Source of the DNA: Denitratisoma sp.
GTDB taxonomy: Bacteria > Pseudomonadota > Gammaproteobacteria > Burkholderiales > Rhodocyclaceae
Reading direction: 5' to 3'
Assembly: GCA_032027165.1 (NCBI GenBank)
Contig: JAVSMO010000001.1
Span: 427,608 to 485,236, forward strand
DNA: 57,629 bases
In this document: positions 35,049 to 43,595 of the stretch, in pieces
Position numbering within the stretch: position 1 is the stretch's first letter
How the letters are laid out: every line of letters begins with the position of its first letter
Program-made: the position numbers and the translations under genes
Notes under the pieces: generated by a model
Told to the model about the DNA's origin: nothing
The model's input: only the letters and a program-made list of their open reading frames with translations
Databases searched by the model: none

Positions 35049-35064
35049 AGCAAGGGGCGTGCCA
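35049..35064 (-). promoter_or_regulatory. sigma-54 promoter of fliK
   Basis: Reverse-strand TGGCACGCCCCTTGCT, a full match to the TGGCACG-N4-TTGCW consensus. It lies in the fliJ-fliK gap with a predicted start near 35039. A GCGGCAAAAT half of the dyad motif lies about 50 bp upstream inside the fliJ end. Confidence 0.88.
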
Positions 35065-35093
35065 AGGAGCCAAAGGCAATGCGATACGGGGGG

Positions 35094-35534
35094 TCAGCGC
35101 CCGTCGTTGCGGTAGGATTTTGCCGCGTGCTCGTCCTGGGCGCGCTGCTCGGTCTTCGCCTCGCTGTGCGCCTCGTTGGCCTTGTGCCTTTGCGACAGGG
35201 CGTCGAAGGCCTTTACCCGGTTGCGTTTGTCCAGCCATTCCTTTTGTCCGTCCACCGTTCGCTGTTTCGAGGCTTCGACGAGGGCGCGCTGCTGGGAGAC
35301 GGCTTCGTCGAGCCGGCCCAGGAAGGACTGGTAATTGCCCCACTCTTCGCGGGTCAGCCCGGTCTGGGCCGCCTGGCGGAAGCGCGCCTCGTATTCCTCG
35401 CGGTACTGCTCCAGCAGGGAGAGGGTCTTTTCCACTTCCTGCTCGCTGGCCAGCAACTGGCCGAGCTTGCGCGCCGCGTCGTCCATGCGGGTCTGCGACA
35501 GGTCAAGCAGCGACTGCAGGGGAAAAGCCTTCAT
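35094..35534 (-). CDS. fliJ: flagellar export chaperone FliJ
   Basis: A 146-residue coiled-coil protein (FPLQSLLDLSQTRMDDAARKLGQLLASEQEVEKTLSLLEQYREEYEARFRQAAQ) that works with the FliI ATPase. Length and helical pattern fit FliJ and it follows fliI in the operon. It is rich in Glu, Gln, Lys and Arg throughout. Confidence 0.94.
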   Translation of the reverse strand: MKAFPLQSLLDLSQTRMDDAARKLGQLLASEQEVEKTLSLLEQYREEYEARFRQAAQTGLTREEWGNYQSFLGRLDEAVSQQRALVEASKQRTVDGQKEWLDKRNRVKAFDALSQRHKANEAHSEAKTEQRAQDEHAAKSYRNDGR

Positions 35535-35603
35535 CCTTCTGCTCCGGACAGGGGTAACGGCAAGAATCTACTATTACTTTAGCGGCGCAGGCAAGGCAGG
35601 AAT

Positions 35604-37007
35604 TCACGGCTCAAGGCCGAACAGGCGATGCAGCTTGAGGACGGCGTCCTGGTAGTTCTCCCGCTCGTTCATCCCCTGCTGCAGGAAGGCCTCGAAGGCC
35701 GGCTGCATGGCGATGGCCTGGTCCAGGGCGGGATCGGAGCCGGCGGCATAGGCGCCGACGGAGATGAGGTCGCGCGAGCGCTGGTAGCGCGAGTAGAGAT
35801 GCTTGAAGCGCCGCACCACGTCCAGGTGCAGCGGCTTGATCAGGCCGGTCATGGCGCGGGAGATCGAGGCCTCGATGTCGATGGCCGGGTAGTGGCCCTG
35901 CTCGGCGAGGTGGCGCGAGAGGACGAAATGGCCGTCGAGGATGGCGCGCGCGGAATCGGCGATCGGGTCCTGCTGGTCGTCGCCCTCGGCGAGCACGGTG
36001 TAGAAGGCGGTGATCGAGCCGCCGCCTTCCGGGCCGTTGCCGGCGCGCTCGACGAGCTGCGGCAGGCGCGCGAAGACGGAGGGCGGATAGCCGCGCGTCA
36101 CCGGCGGCTCGCCGATGGCCAGCGCGATCTCGCGCTGCGCCATGGCGTAGCGCGTCAGCGAATCCATGATGAGCAGGACGTGGCGGCCCTGGTCGCGGAA
36201 ATGTTCGGCGATGGTGGTGGCGTAGGCGGCCCCCTGCAGGCGCATCAGCGGGCTGGTGTCGGCCGGGGCGGCGACCACCACGGAGCGCTTGCGGCCGTCG
36301 GGGCCGAGGATGTTCTCGATGAATTCCTTCACTTCGCGACCGCGCTCGCCGATCAGGCCGACGACGATCACCTCGGCGGCGGTGAAGCGCGCCATCATGC
36401 CGAGCAGCACGCTCTTGCCGACGCCGGAGCCGGCGAACAGGCCGAGGCGCTGGCCGCGGCCGACGGTGAGCATCGAGTTGATGGCGCGGATGCCGACGTC
36501 GAGCGAGCTTTCGATGGGGGCGCGCTGCAGCGGATTGAAGGGGCGGCTTTGCAGCGAGCGCGTGTGCCGGGTATTGAGCGGCCCGAGGCCGTCGAGCGGC
36601 CGTCCGGCGCCGTCGAGCACGCGTCCCAGCAGTTCGTCGCCCACCGGCAGGTGCTTGGCGCGGTCGGACAGGCGCCGGTTCGGCCGCGCCCCGTCGGCGA
36701 CCGCCGGCAGTTCCTGGCGGCTCTCCAGCGGCACCACGTGGGCGCCCGGCGCCAGGCCGTAGACGTCGTCGGTCGGCATCATGAACAGTTTCTCGCCGGA
36801 GAAGCCGACCACCTCGGCTTCCACCGCCGCGCCGCCCGGCAGCGAGATGTGGCAGCCGGAGCCGAGCGGGAGCTTGAGGCCGGCCGCCTCCATGACGAGG
36901 CCGTTGATGCGGGTGAGCCGGCCGCTGATCTGGAAGGGGCTGGCGTTGCCGGCCAGGTTGCGGCAATTCCTGAGGAAGCCGCCCCACTTTTCCCGATGGG
37001 GGTTCAT
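35604..37007 (-). CDS. fliI: flagellum-specific export ATPase FliI
   Basis: Export ATPase of 467 residues related to F-type ATPase beta subunits. Walker A is [15 protein letters not shown] (about residue 190); Walker B is [49 protein letters not shown] start at MNPHREKW, whose ATG overlaps the fliH stop (ATGA). The in-frame extension upstream is shadow sequence within fliH. Confidence 0.98.
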   Translation of the reverse strand: MNPHREKWGGFLRNCRNLAGNASPFQISGRLTRINGLVMEAAGLKLPLGSGCHISLPGGAAVEAEVVGFSGEKLFMMPTDDVYGLAPGAHVVPLESRQELPAVADGARPNRRLSDRAKHLPVGDELLGRVLDGAGRPLDGLGPLNTRHTRSLQSRPFNPLQRAPIESSLDVGIRAINSMLTVGRGQRLGLFAGSGVGKSVLLGMMARFTAAEVIVVGLIGERGREVKEFIENILGPDGRKRSVVVAAPADTSPLMRLQGAAYATTIAEHFRDQGRHVLLIMDSLTRYAMAQREIALAIGEPPVTRGYPPSVFARLPQLVERAGNGPEGGGSITAFYTVLAEGDDQQDPIADSARAILDGHFVLSRHLAEQGHYPAIDIEASISRAMTGLIKPLHLDVVRRFKHLYSRYQRSRDLISVGAYAAGSDPALDQAIAMQPAFEAFLQQGMNERENYQDAVLKLHRLFGLEP

Positions 37008-37642
37008 TCGGGCGCGGGCTCCACCCACTCGCCCGTGGCGCCGATGCCTTCGATCACCCGCCGCCAGCGCGTCTCCACGCCGGCATCGAGGTGGCTGCCG
37101 CCCGCTTCCATGCGCAGTCCGCCGCGGGCGATGCCGGGCTCCTCGAGGATGCGGTGGCCGAGATGGGCGAGCTGGTCGCCGAGATAGGAACGCACCAGCG
37201 AGGCATCCTCCGGATGCAAGTAGAGGGCGGCATGCTGGTGAGGCAGTTGCGCCAGCGCATCGCGCACGACGTCGAGGATCACGGTCGGACGGACGGCAAC
37301 CGCCTGGCGCAGCACCTGGCGCGCGACCTCGAGCGAGAGGCCGAGCAGTTCCTCGGCGACCTGCTGGTCGAATTCGCCGAGCGCGGCCTCCAGCTGCTCG
37401 ACCAGCGTGTGCAGGCGCAGGGCTTCCATGCGTGCGCGCGCCGTGCCCTCTTCGTAGCCGGCGTCGTAGCCCTGCTTGTGGGCATCGCGGTGGATGCGCT
37501 CGATGTCCTCGGCGGTGGGCAGCTGGCTTGCCGCGCCCCCCCTTTTCTGCGGGGCGGCGGGGGCGGCCTTCTTCTGGTCGAAGCTGCCAAGCTCCCAGCG
37601 TTGCCAGGCCGTGAGGTTTTCCTTGTGGATGATGGCGCTCAT
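37004..37642 (-). CDS. fliH: flagellar export ATPase regulator FliH
   Basis: A 212-residue protein that regulates FliI. The N-terminal part is charged; then [25 protein letters not shown] and the C-terminal FliH/V-ATPase E-like domain ([66 protein letters not shown]). It overlaps fliI by 4 bp and is separated from fliG by an 85-bp gap filled with heptad repeats. Confidence 0.96.
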   Translation of the reverse strand: MSAIIHKENLTAWQRWELGSFDQKKAAPAAPQKRGGAASQLPTAEDIERIHRDAHKQGYDAGYEEGTARARMEALRLHTLVEQLEAALGEFDQQVAEELLGLSLEVARQVLRQAVAVRPTVILDVVRDALAQLPHQHAALYLHPEDASLVRSYLGDQLAHLGHRILEEPGIARGGLRMEAGGSHLDAGVETRWRRVIEGIGATGEWVEPAPE

Positions 37643-37651
37643 GTGAGTATT

Positions 37652-37722
37652 CAGTGGGCAGTTTGCAGTTGGCAGTTGTCAGACTGGATTCCTGACAGCT
37701 GCCCACTGCCCACTGCCAACTT
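37652..37722. repeat. inverted array of CAGTKKG heptads between fliG and fliH
   Basis: Four 7-bp units (CAGTGGG, CAGTTTG, CAGTTGG, CAGTTGT), a short centre with its own CTGxxxCAG-like dyad, then reverse-complement units (CCCACTG twice, CCAACTT). Same family as the array at 31316-31431. Confidence 0.8.
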
Positions 37723-37727
37723 GGAAC

Positions 37728-38723
37728 TTAAACATATTCGTCCTCGCCCTTGCCGCCGAGCTGGATCTGGCCTTCGTCGGCGAGGCGGCGGGCGATCTTG
37801 AGGATTTCCTTCTGTTCGCGCTCGACTTCGGACAGGCGCACCGGGCCCTTCGACTCGAGGTCCTCGCGCAGCATCTCGGCGGCGCGCTGCGACATGTTCT
37901 TGAAGACCTTCTCGCGCATGGCGTCGTTGGCGCCCTTGAGGGCGAGGATCAGCGACTCCGACTGGACTTCGCGCAGCAGGAGCTGGATGCCGCGGTCCTC
38001 GACGTCGATCAGGTTCTCGAAGACGAACATCTCGTCGATGATCTTCTGCGCCAGGTCCGGATCGTATTCGCGCACATTGTCGATGATCGCCGTCTCGTGC
38101 GCCGTGCCGACGAAGTTGAGGATTTCCGCCGCGGTGCGCACGCCGCCCATCGCCGTCTTCTTGATGTTGGCCGACCCCGACAGGATGCGGGTGAGGGCGT
38201 CGTTGAGTTCCTGCAGCGCGGTCGGCTGCACGCCGTCGAGCGTGGCGATGCGCAGCAGGACGTCGTTCCTCAGCCGGTCGGTGAAATGCTTGAGGATATC
38301 GCCGGCATGGTCGAACTCGAGGTGCACCATGATGGTGGCGATGATCTGCGGATGTTCGTTCTTGATCAGCTCGGCGACCGTGGGGGCGTCCATCCATTTC
38401 AGGCTCTCGATGCCGGCCGTGTCGCCGCCCTGCAGGATGCGCGAGATCAGGTTGGCGGCGCGGTCGTCGCCCAGTGCCTTGGTCAGCATGCCGCGGATGT
38501 ATTCCTCGTCGGCCGTGACCGGGGCGCCGCGCTGGGTCTCCTCGTAGAACGAGTCGACCACCTCTTCGACCTTGTCGCGCGGCACGGACTTGAGGGCCGC
38601 CATGGCCGCGCCCAGCTTCTGCACTTCGCGCGGACCGAGATGCTTGAGCACTTCCGCCGCCTCGTCCTCGCCGAGGGTGAGCAGCAGCATGGCGCTCTTG
38701 GTGATGCCGTCTTCGTTGGCCAT
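37728..38723 (-). CDS. fliG: flagellar motor switch protein FliG
   Basis: C-ring torque protein of 331 residues. The EHPQ motif occurs in ELIKNEHPQIIATIMVHL, and the C-terminal torque helix region DDRAANLISR...FVFENLIDVEDRGIQLLLREVQSESLILALKGANDAMREKVFKNMSQRAAEMLREDLESKGPVRLSEVE is canonical. It starts 15 bp after fliF. Confidence 0.99.
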   Translation of the reverse strand: MANEDGITKSAMLLLTLGEDEAAEVLKHLGPREVQKLGAAMAALKSVPRDKVEEVVDSFYEETQRGAPVTADEEYIRGMLTKALGDDRAANLISRILQGGDTAGIESLKWMDAPTVAELIKNEHPQIIATIMVHLEFDHAGDILKHFTDRLRNDVLLRIATLDGVQPTALQELNDALTRILSGSANIKKTAMGGVRTAAEILNFVGTAHETAIIDNVREYDPDLAQKIIDEMFVFENLIDVEDRGIQLLLREVQSESLILALKGANDAMREKVFKNMSQRAAEMLREDLESKGPVRLSEVEREQKEILKIARRLADEGQIQLGGKGEDEYV

Positions 38724-38738
38724 GACGTCGAGTCCCTC

Positions 38739-40394
38739 TTACTGGACCTTGCCGGCGGGCTGGTTGCCGCCGACCCAGTCCTTGATCACCGTCGCCACCG
38801 CCTTCGGTTCCTGGCGGGCCAGGTCGCGCGCGGCCTGAACCTTCTGGTCGTAGCCGATGACGCCGGGCGTGGCGTAGGCGGCCTCTTCCTGGATGGTCGG
38901 GATCTGCGCGGCGCGGGCCATCAGCCTGCGCAGGAAGGGCATCACCACGCCGAAGAACAGGTAACCGGCCAGCCCGGCGAAGACCAGGTATTTCAGCCCT
39001 TCCAGCGCCCAGCCGATGACGGTCGGGTTCTTCCAGATCGGCGTTTCCGGCGCATCCGCCTTTTCGCCGGCGGCGAAGGGGCTGTTCTGCACGTTCAGCG
39101 TGTCGCCCCGGTCCTTGCTGTAGCCCATGGCCTCCTTGACGAGGTCGTTGATCTGCGCCATTTCCTTGGCGGCGAGCGGCTTGAAACTGGCCTTGCCGTC
39201 CTTGTCGGTTTCCTTGCGATGATTCACCACGACGGCCACGGACAGGCGCTTGATGGCGCCGACCGGCTGGCGCACGTGGCGGATGGTCTTGTCGAGCTCG
39301 TAGTTGGTGGTGGCGTCGCGGCGTCCCTGCGCGGCGAGGACGGCGGCCGAACTCGTCGTCGCGGCGGCGCCTGCCGGGGCGGTTGCGCCGGCAGTCGCAC
39401 CCGGCGTGCCGGGGGCGGGCGGCGCGGTGAGCGGGGCCGTGGCCGGCACCGGCGGCTGGTTGGAAAGGGCGCCGGGCACGCCGGCGGCCGCCGGCCTGCC
39501 GCTGGCATCCTCGCTCACCTGCTGGCTGCGGATCGAGGCCTCGGCGGGCGGGTTGGGCTTGTAGATCTCGGCGACCTGTTCCGATTGCGAGAAGTCGACG
39601 TCGGCGGTGACCTGGGCGCGGAAGTTGCCGGGCCCGACCAGTGGCGCGAGGATGGTCTCGATGCGGCGGACGTAGCTCGACTCGATTTCCTGCACGTATT
39701 TCAGCTGCGTCGCATCGAGGCCGGCGCTGCGCCCGTTGGCCTTTTCGGAAGAGAGCAGGTTGCCGTTCTGGTCGATCACGCTGACGTTGGCGGCAGGCAG
39801 GTGCGGCACGCTGGAGGCGACCATGTGGGCGATGCCGGCCACCTGGTTCGGATCGAGGTTGCGGCCGGGATGGATGTTGAGCACGACGGAGGCGGAGGGC
39901 TTCTGGTCGTCGCGCATGAAGCCGGTCTGCTTGGGGATGGCGAGGTGCACGCGTGCGCCCGCCACCGCGGCGAGCGACTGGATGGAGCGCGACAGCTCGC
40001 CTTCGAGGGCGCGCTGGAAGTTGATCTGCTCGATGAACTGCGACATGCCGAGCTTCTGGTTCTCCATCAGTTCGAAGCCGACCAGGCCGCCCTTGGGCAG
40101 GCCCTGCGAGGCGAGCCGCATGCGCAGCTCGTGCACCTGCTGCTGCGGCACCAGGATGGCGCCGCCGGATTCGGAGAACCTGAAGGGCACGTTCATCTGC
40201 TGCAGCGCGGCAATGATGTTGCCGCCGTCGCGCTCCGAAATGTTCGTGAACAGCACGGCGAAGGTCGGGGTGCGCGTCCAGGTCCACCCGGCGACCACGA
40301 TCGCCGTCACCATCGACAGGGCGATGATGGTCAGCAGCTTCTGCTGCATGGGCAGCCGCATGAAGGCGGCAAGCGAGAATTGCGTATCGGCCAT
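38739..40394 (-). CDS. fliF: MS-ring protein FliF
   Basis: Basal-body MS-ring protein of 551 residues. Two membrane segments flank the periplasmic region (LLTIIALSMVTAIVVAGWTW near 20-40; LEGLKYLVFAGLAGYLFFGVVMPFLRRL near 465-490). YscJ-like signatures are present (FAVLFTNISERDGGNIIAALQQMNVPFRF, GLPKGGLVGFELME). The C-terminal tail that binds FliG is present. Start chosen at MADTQFSLAAFM; the frame further upstream is shadow of the fleS region. Confidence 0.97.
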   Translation of the reverse strand: MADTQFSLAAFMRLPMQQKLLTIIALSMVTAIVVAGWTWTRTPTFAVLFTNISERDGGNIIAALQQMNVPFRFSESGGAILVPQQQVHELRMRLASQGLPKGGLVGFELMENQKLGMSQFIEQINFQRALEGELSRSIQSLAAVAGARVHLAIPKQTGFMRDDQKPSASVVLNIHPGRNLDPNQVAGIAHMVASSVPHLPAANVSVIDQNGNLLSSEKANGRSAGLDATQLKYVQEIESSYVRRIETILAPLVGPGNFRAQVTADVDFSQSEQVAEIYKPNPPAEASIRSQQVSEDASGRPAAAGVPGALSNQPPVPATAPLTAPPAPGTPGATAGATAPAGAAATTSSAAVLAAQGRRDATTNYELDKTIRHVRQPVGAIKRLSVAVVVNHRKETDKDGKASFKPLAAKEMAQINDLVKEAMGYSKDRGDTLNVQNSPFAAGEKADAPETPIWKNPTVIGWALEGLKYLVFAGLAGYLFFGVVMPFLRRLMARAAQIPTIQEEAAYATPGVIGYDQKVQAARDLARQEPKAVATVIKDWVGGNQPAGKVQ

Positions 40395-40487
40395 ATATAC
40401 CCACCGTTCGTTCGGTTTTCCCGGATCGGGTCCCGGGCATCTGGCGGCATTCTGCCCATGCCATGCAAGAAGCGTTCTGGAGATAAG

Positions 40488-40502
40488 CGGCAATTTTTGC
40501 CT
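40488..40502. promoter_or_regulatory. CGGC-N7-GCCT dyad in the fliF-fleS gap
   Basis: CGGCAATTTTTGCCT, one mismatch from the CGGC-N7-GCCG pattern, 67 bp before fleS and 94 bp before fliF on the other strand. The 174-bp divergent gap shows no clear sigma-54 or sigma-28 element in either direction. Confidence 0.3.
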
Positions 40503-40568
40503 CCTATTTGCCGGCTTGGCCGGTTTGAAGCGGGCGTAATCTGCGGCCATCCCAATAGGGGCGAGCGC

Positions 40569-41813
40569 ATGGACAGCCAGACGGAAAAGCAGCAGGAAAA
40601 CCCGCAGCGGATCGAGGCCGGCCGCCTGGCGGAAGCCTTTCGCCTGTTCAGCCAGGCCTCGGAAGATCTTGCCGGCGCGTATACCAGCCTGCAGGAACAG
40701 GTGGCCGGCCTGACGGCGGAACTGGCGCTGGCCAATGGCCGCCTGAAGCGCGAATACGCGGAAAAGACGGCGCTCAACGAGCGCCTGGCCCTGCTGCTCG
40801 ACGCCCTGCCGGCCGGCGTGGCCGTGCTGGATGCCTTCGGCCGCGTCGAGCAGGTGAATCCCGCCGCCGCCGGCATCCTCGGCGCCGACATCGAGGGCCG
40901 CATCTGGGAGGAGTTCGCCTCTTCCTGCCTGGTGTCGACGACGACGCCGGGCGAATGGGAAATGCCGCGCCTGCGGGATCGCCGCATTGCCGTCACCGAA
41001 ACCCGGCTGGCGGCGAGCGGCGGACGCATCGTGCTGATCCACGACGTCACCGAGGCGCATCGCATGAAGACGCTGGCGGCGCGCAACGAGCGGCTGGCGG
41101 CGATGGGCGAGATGGCGGCCGGACTCGCCCACCAGCTGCGCACGCCGCTGGCGGCGGCGCTGCTCTACGCCGGCGCGCTGGAGAACCCGCGACTGCCCGA
41201 GACGGAACGCACGCGCTGCGGCAGCCGCGTGGTCGAGCGCCTGCAGTACCTGGAGCGCCTGATCCGCGACATGCTGACCTTCGCCCGCGGCGAGGCGAGC
41301 GGCGGCGAATCGATCCCGGTGTCCGAGCTGATGGCCGAGGCGGTGCAGGTGTTCGAGCCGCTGGCGCGCCGCCGCGAGGTGGCCTTCGTCGTCGCCGACG
41401 ACAGCGCCGATGCCGCCGTCAGCGGCAACCGCAAGGCGCTGTCCGGCGCGCTGGTGAACCTGATGGAAAACGCCCTCGATGCCTGCGCTTCAGGCGGTCG
41501 CATCGAGCTGGCCGCCGGGCTGGCCGACGGGACGGTATGCATCCGCGTGCGCGACAACGGCCGCGGCATGGATGCGGCGACCCAGGCGCGCCTGTTCGAA
41601 CCCTTCTTCACGACGCGCGCCGAAGGCACCGGTCTCGGTCTCGCGATCGCCCGCGGCGTCGCGCGCGCCCACGGCGGCGGCATCGAGGTCGAGTCCGCCC
41701 CGGGCGCCGGCGCCCTGTTCAGACTGACTTTGCCGGCGGTGGTTGCAAACCCGGCCGGCGCCACCGAACAACTGCAACCGATGGAACGGAGAGCATCATG
41801 CCTGAGCCACTGA
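40569..41813 (+). CDS. fleS: flagellar sensor histidine kinase FleS/FlrB-like
   Basis: Soluble kinase of 414 residues with no membrane segment. A coiled-coil N-terminus (about 10-75) leads to a PAS domain (LLLDALPAGVAVLDAFGRVEQVNPAAAGILG), the HisKA His near 187 in AGLAHQLRTPLAAALLYAG, and an ATPase domain with NLMENALDA, DNGRGM and GTGLGLAIARGVARAHGG. It phosphorylates the adjacent FleR/FlrC-type regulator to activate sigma-54-dependent hook-basal body genes in related systems. The end overlaps fleR by 16 bp. Confidence 0.93.
   Translation: MDSQTEKQQENPQRIEAGRLAEAFRLFSQASEDLAGAYTSLQEQVAGLTAELALANGRLKREYAEKTALNERLALLLDALPAGVAVLDAFGRVEQVNPAAAGILGADIEGRIWEEFASSCLVSTTTPGEWEMPRLRDRRIAVTETRLAASGGRIVLIHDVTEAHRMKTLAARNERLAAMGEMAAGLAHQLRTPLAAALLYAGALENPRLPETERTRCGSRVVERLQYLERLIRDMLTFARGEASGGESIPVSELMAEAVQVFEPLARRREVAFVVADDSADAAVSGNRKALSGALVNLMENALDACASGGRIELAAGLADGTVCIRVRDNGRGMDAATQARLFEPFFTTRAEGTGLGLAIARGVARAHGGGIEVESAPGAGALFRLTLPAVVANPAGATEQLQPMERRASCLSH
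41708..41732 (-). repeat. dispersed bipartite motif, copy J (divergent)
   Basis: Reverse-strand CAAAGTCAGTC, nine bases, CGCCG (one mismatch from CGGCG), near the end of fleS and antisense to it. Confidence 0.5.
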
Positions 41814-43141
41814 ACATCCTGGTCGTCGAGGACGACCTGCAACTGCGCGACGCCCTGTGCCTGACGCTGGAATGCGCCGGCCACCATGTGATGGGTGCGG
41901 CCGACGGTCCGGCGGCCTTGCGCCTGCTCGAGCGCGAGGCGTTCAACCTGGTGGTGAGCGATCTGCGCATGCAGCCGATGGACGGCATCGAGTTGCTGAA
42001 GGCCATCCGCGGACGCGAACCCCACCTGCCGGTGCTGCTGATGACGGCCTTCGGCGACGTGGACAAGGCGGTCTCGGCGATGCGCGCCGGCGCCTGCGAC
42101 TTCCTGCTCAAGCCCTTCGAGCCGAAGGTGCTGCTCGAGCATGTCGCCCGCCATGCGGCGCAGCCCGCGCAGGCGGAGGGCGTCATCGCCGCCGATCCGC
42201 GCACGCGCAACCTGCTGGCGCTCGCCGCGCGCGTGGCGAAGACCGAGGCCACCGTGCTGCTCACCGGCGAGTCCGGCACCGGCAAGGAAGTCTTTGCCCG
42301 CCACATCCATAGTCAGTCCCCGCGGCACGGCGCGCCTTTCGTCGCCATCAACTGCGCGGCGATTCCGGAGAACCTGCTGGAGGCCACGCTGTTCGGCCAC
42401 GAGAAGGGCTCGTTCACCGGCGCCCAGGCGGCGCAGGCCGGCAAGTTCGAGCAGGCCCAGGGCGGCACGCTGCTGCTCGACGAGATTTCGGAAATGCCGC
42501 TGGCGCTGCAGGCCAAGCTGCTGCGCGTGCTGCAGGAGCGCGAAGTGGAGCGCGTCGGCGGCAAGAAGCCGATCCCCCTCGACATCCGCGTGCTCGCCAC
42601 CAGCAACCGCGACATGGCCAAGGAAGTGGCCGCCGGCCGCTTCCGCGAGGACCTCTACTACCGCCTCAACGTCTTCCCCCTGCAGATTCCCGCGCTGCGC
42701 GAGCGGCCGGCGGACATCGTGCCGCTGGCGCGGCACTTTGCCGGCCTGCACGGCAATCCGGCGGCAAGGTTTGCCGCCGACGCCGAGGCGCTGCTGGCGG
42801 CCCATGCCTGGCCGGGCAACGTGCGCGAGCTGGAAAACGCCGTGCAGCGGGCTCTGATCCTGGCTGGCGGCGACACGGTCGCGGCGGAACATCTGCAGCT
42901 TTCCCTGCAGTTCGCGGCGCCCGCGGAGCAGCCGCAATGGCCTGCCGCAATAGAGGAAATCCGCCCGGTCGAGCGTCCCCAGGCGGCGCCTTCCAACATG
43001 CGCGACCTGGAGCGCCAGCACATCCTGGAGACCCTGGCCGCAGTGAATGGCTCGCGCAAGCGGGCGGTCGAACTGCTCGGCATTTCCGAGCGCACCCTGC
43101 GCTACAAGCTGCAGCAGTACCGCACCGCTGGCGCCATCTGA
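41798..43141 (+). CDS. fleR: sigma-54-dependent response regulator FleR/FlrC-like
   Basis: NtrC-family activator of 447 residues. The receiver has the phospho-acceptor D55 in VVSDLRMQPMDG; the AAA+ domain has Walker A GESGTGKEV (about 157), the sigma-54 contact loop as GSFTGA (about 204; GAFTGA is commoner) and GTLLLDEI; a Fis-type helix-turn-helix ends the protein (GSRKRAVELLGISERTLRYKLQQY). Partner of FleS. Likely targets in the window are the sigma-54 promoters before flgB, fliE and fliK. Confidence 0.95.
   Translation: MPEPLNILVVEDDLQLRDALCLTLECAGHHVMGAADGPAALRLLEREAFNLVVSDLRMQPMDGIELLKAIRGREPHLPVLLMTAFGDVDKAVSAMRAGACDFLLKPFEPKVLLEHVARHAAQPAQAEGVIAADPRTRNLLALAARVAKTEATVLLTGESGTGKEVFARHIHSQSPRHGAPFVAINCAAIPENLLEATLFGHEKGSFTGAQAAQAGKFEQAQGGTLLLDEISEMPLALQAKLLRVLQEREVERVGGKKPIPLDIRVLATSNRDMAKEVAAGRFREDLYYRLNVFPLQIPALRERPADIVPLARHFAGLHGNPAARFAADAEALLAAHAWPGNVRELENAVQRALILAGGDTVAAEHLQLSLQFAAPAEQPQWPAAIEEIRPVERPQAAPSNMRDLERQHILETLAAVNGSRKRAVELLGISERTLRYKLQQYRTAGAI
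42308..42332 (+). repeat. dispersed bipartite motif, copy K
   Basis: CATAGTCAGTC, nine bases, CGGCG, inside the AAA+ domain codons of fleR. The 23 bases at 42311 match copy D at 22 positions. Confidence 0.6.
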
Positions 43142-43153
43142 CGGTCTCCATGC

Positions 43154-43169
43154 TGGCATGCGGATTGCT
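43154..43169 (+). promoter_or_regulatory. sigma-54 promoter of fliE
   Basis: TGGCATGCGGATTGCT: perfect GG-N10-GC spacing and TTGCT at -12. It lies 12 bp after the fleR stop, with a predicted start near 43180 and fliE at 43202. Confidence 0.9.
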
Positions 43170-43201
43170 GTAGAAAGGCCGGAAGCCTAAGGAGTTTTGA
43201 A

Positions 43202-43528
43202 ATGGACACACGCGGCATAGACCAGATGCTCTCCGAGCTGCGCGCGACGGCGCAGCTCGCCTCCGGCAAGGCCCTGCAGCCGAAACAGGCCGGCGAGGCC
43301 GGCGCAGCGGATTTCGGCCAGATCCTGAAGAGCACGCTGGACCAGGTGAGCCAGGCCCAGATGGATGCGCAGAAGCTGGCGCAGGACTTTTCGGCCGGCA
43401 CCGGCAATGCCAGCCTGCAGGACGTCATGATGTCCCTGCAAAAGGCCAATCTGTCTTTCCAGCAGATGGTGCAGGTGCGCAACCGCCTGGTCTCCGCCTA
43501 CCACGACATCATGAACATGCAGGTGTAA
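43202..43528 (+). CDS. fliE: MS-ring/rod junction protein FliE
   Basis: A 108-residue protein joining the rod to the MS ring. The C-terminal half is canonical: DFGQILKSTLDQVSQAQMDAQKLAQDFSAGTGNASLQDVMMSLQKANLSFQQMVQVRNRLVSAYHDIMNMQV. It forms its own transcription unit, between a sigma-54 promoter and a strong terminator, away from fliF. Confidence 0.98.
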   Translation: MDTRGIDQMLSELRATAQLASGKALQPKQAGEAGAADFGQILKSTLDQVSQAQMDAQKLAQDFSAGTGNASLQDVMMSLQKANLSFQQMVQVRNRLVSAYHDIMNMQV

Positions 43529-43548
43529 GCGGCCTGCGCGCCACAAAC

Positions 43549-43577
43549 GCAAAGCGGCGCCTGGGCGCCGCTTTTGC
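43549..43577. terminator. bidirectional terminator between fliE and the ycgR-like gene
   Basis: AAAGCGGCGC, CTGG loop, GCGCCGCTTT: a 10-bp perfect stem followed by TT on the + strand and preceded by A residues, so it can serve both convergent genes. Confidence 0.85.
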
Positions 43578-43595
43578 CTTCCCTCCGCCGGGCGG

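Noticed and set aside
40395..40568. Sigma-54 elements in the fliF-fleS divergent gap
   Set aside because: Several TTGC boxes are present, but none has GG exactly ten bases upstream of its GC on either strand.
38097..41813. A 1238-codon open frame on the + strand across fliG and fliF
   Set aside because: Antisense shadow in high-GC DNA; only the part from 40569 (fleS) has recognisable domains. Many other long antisense frames were dismissed for the same reason.
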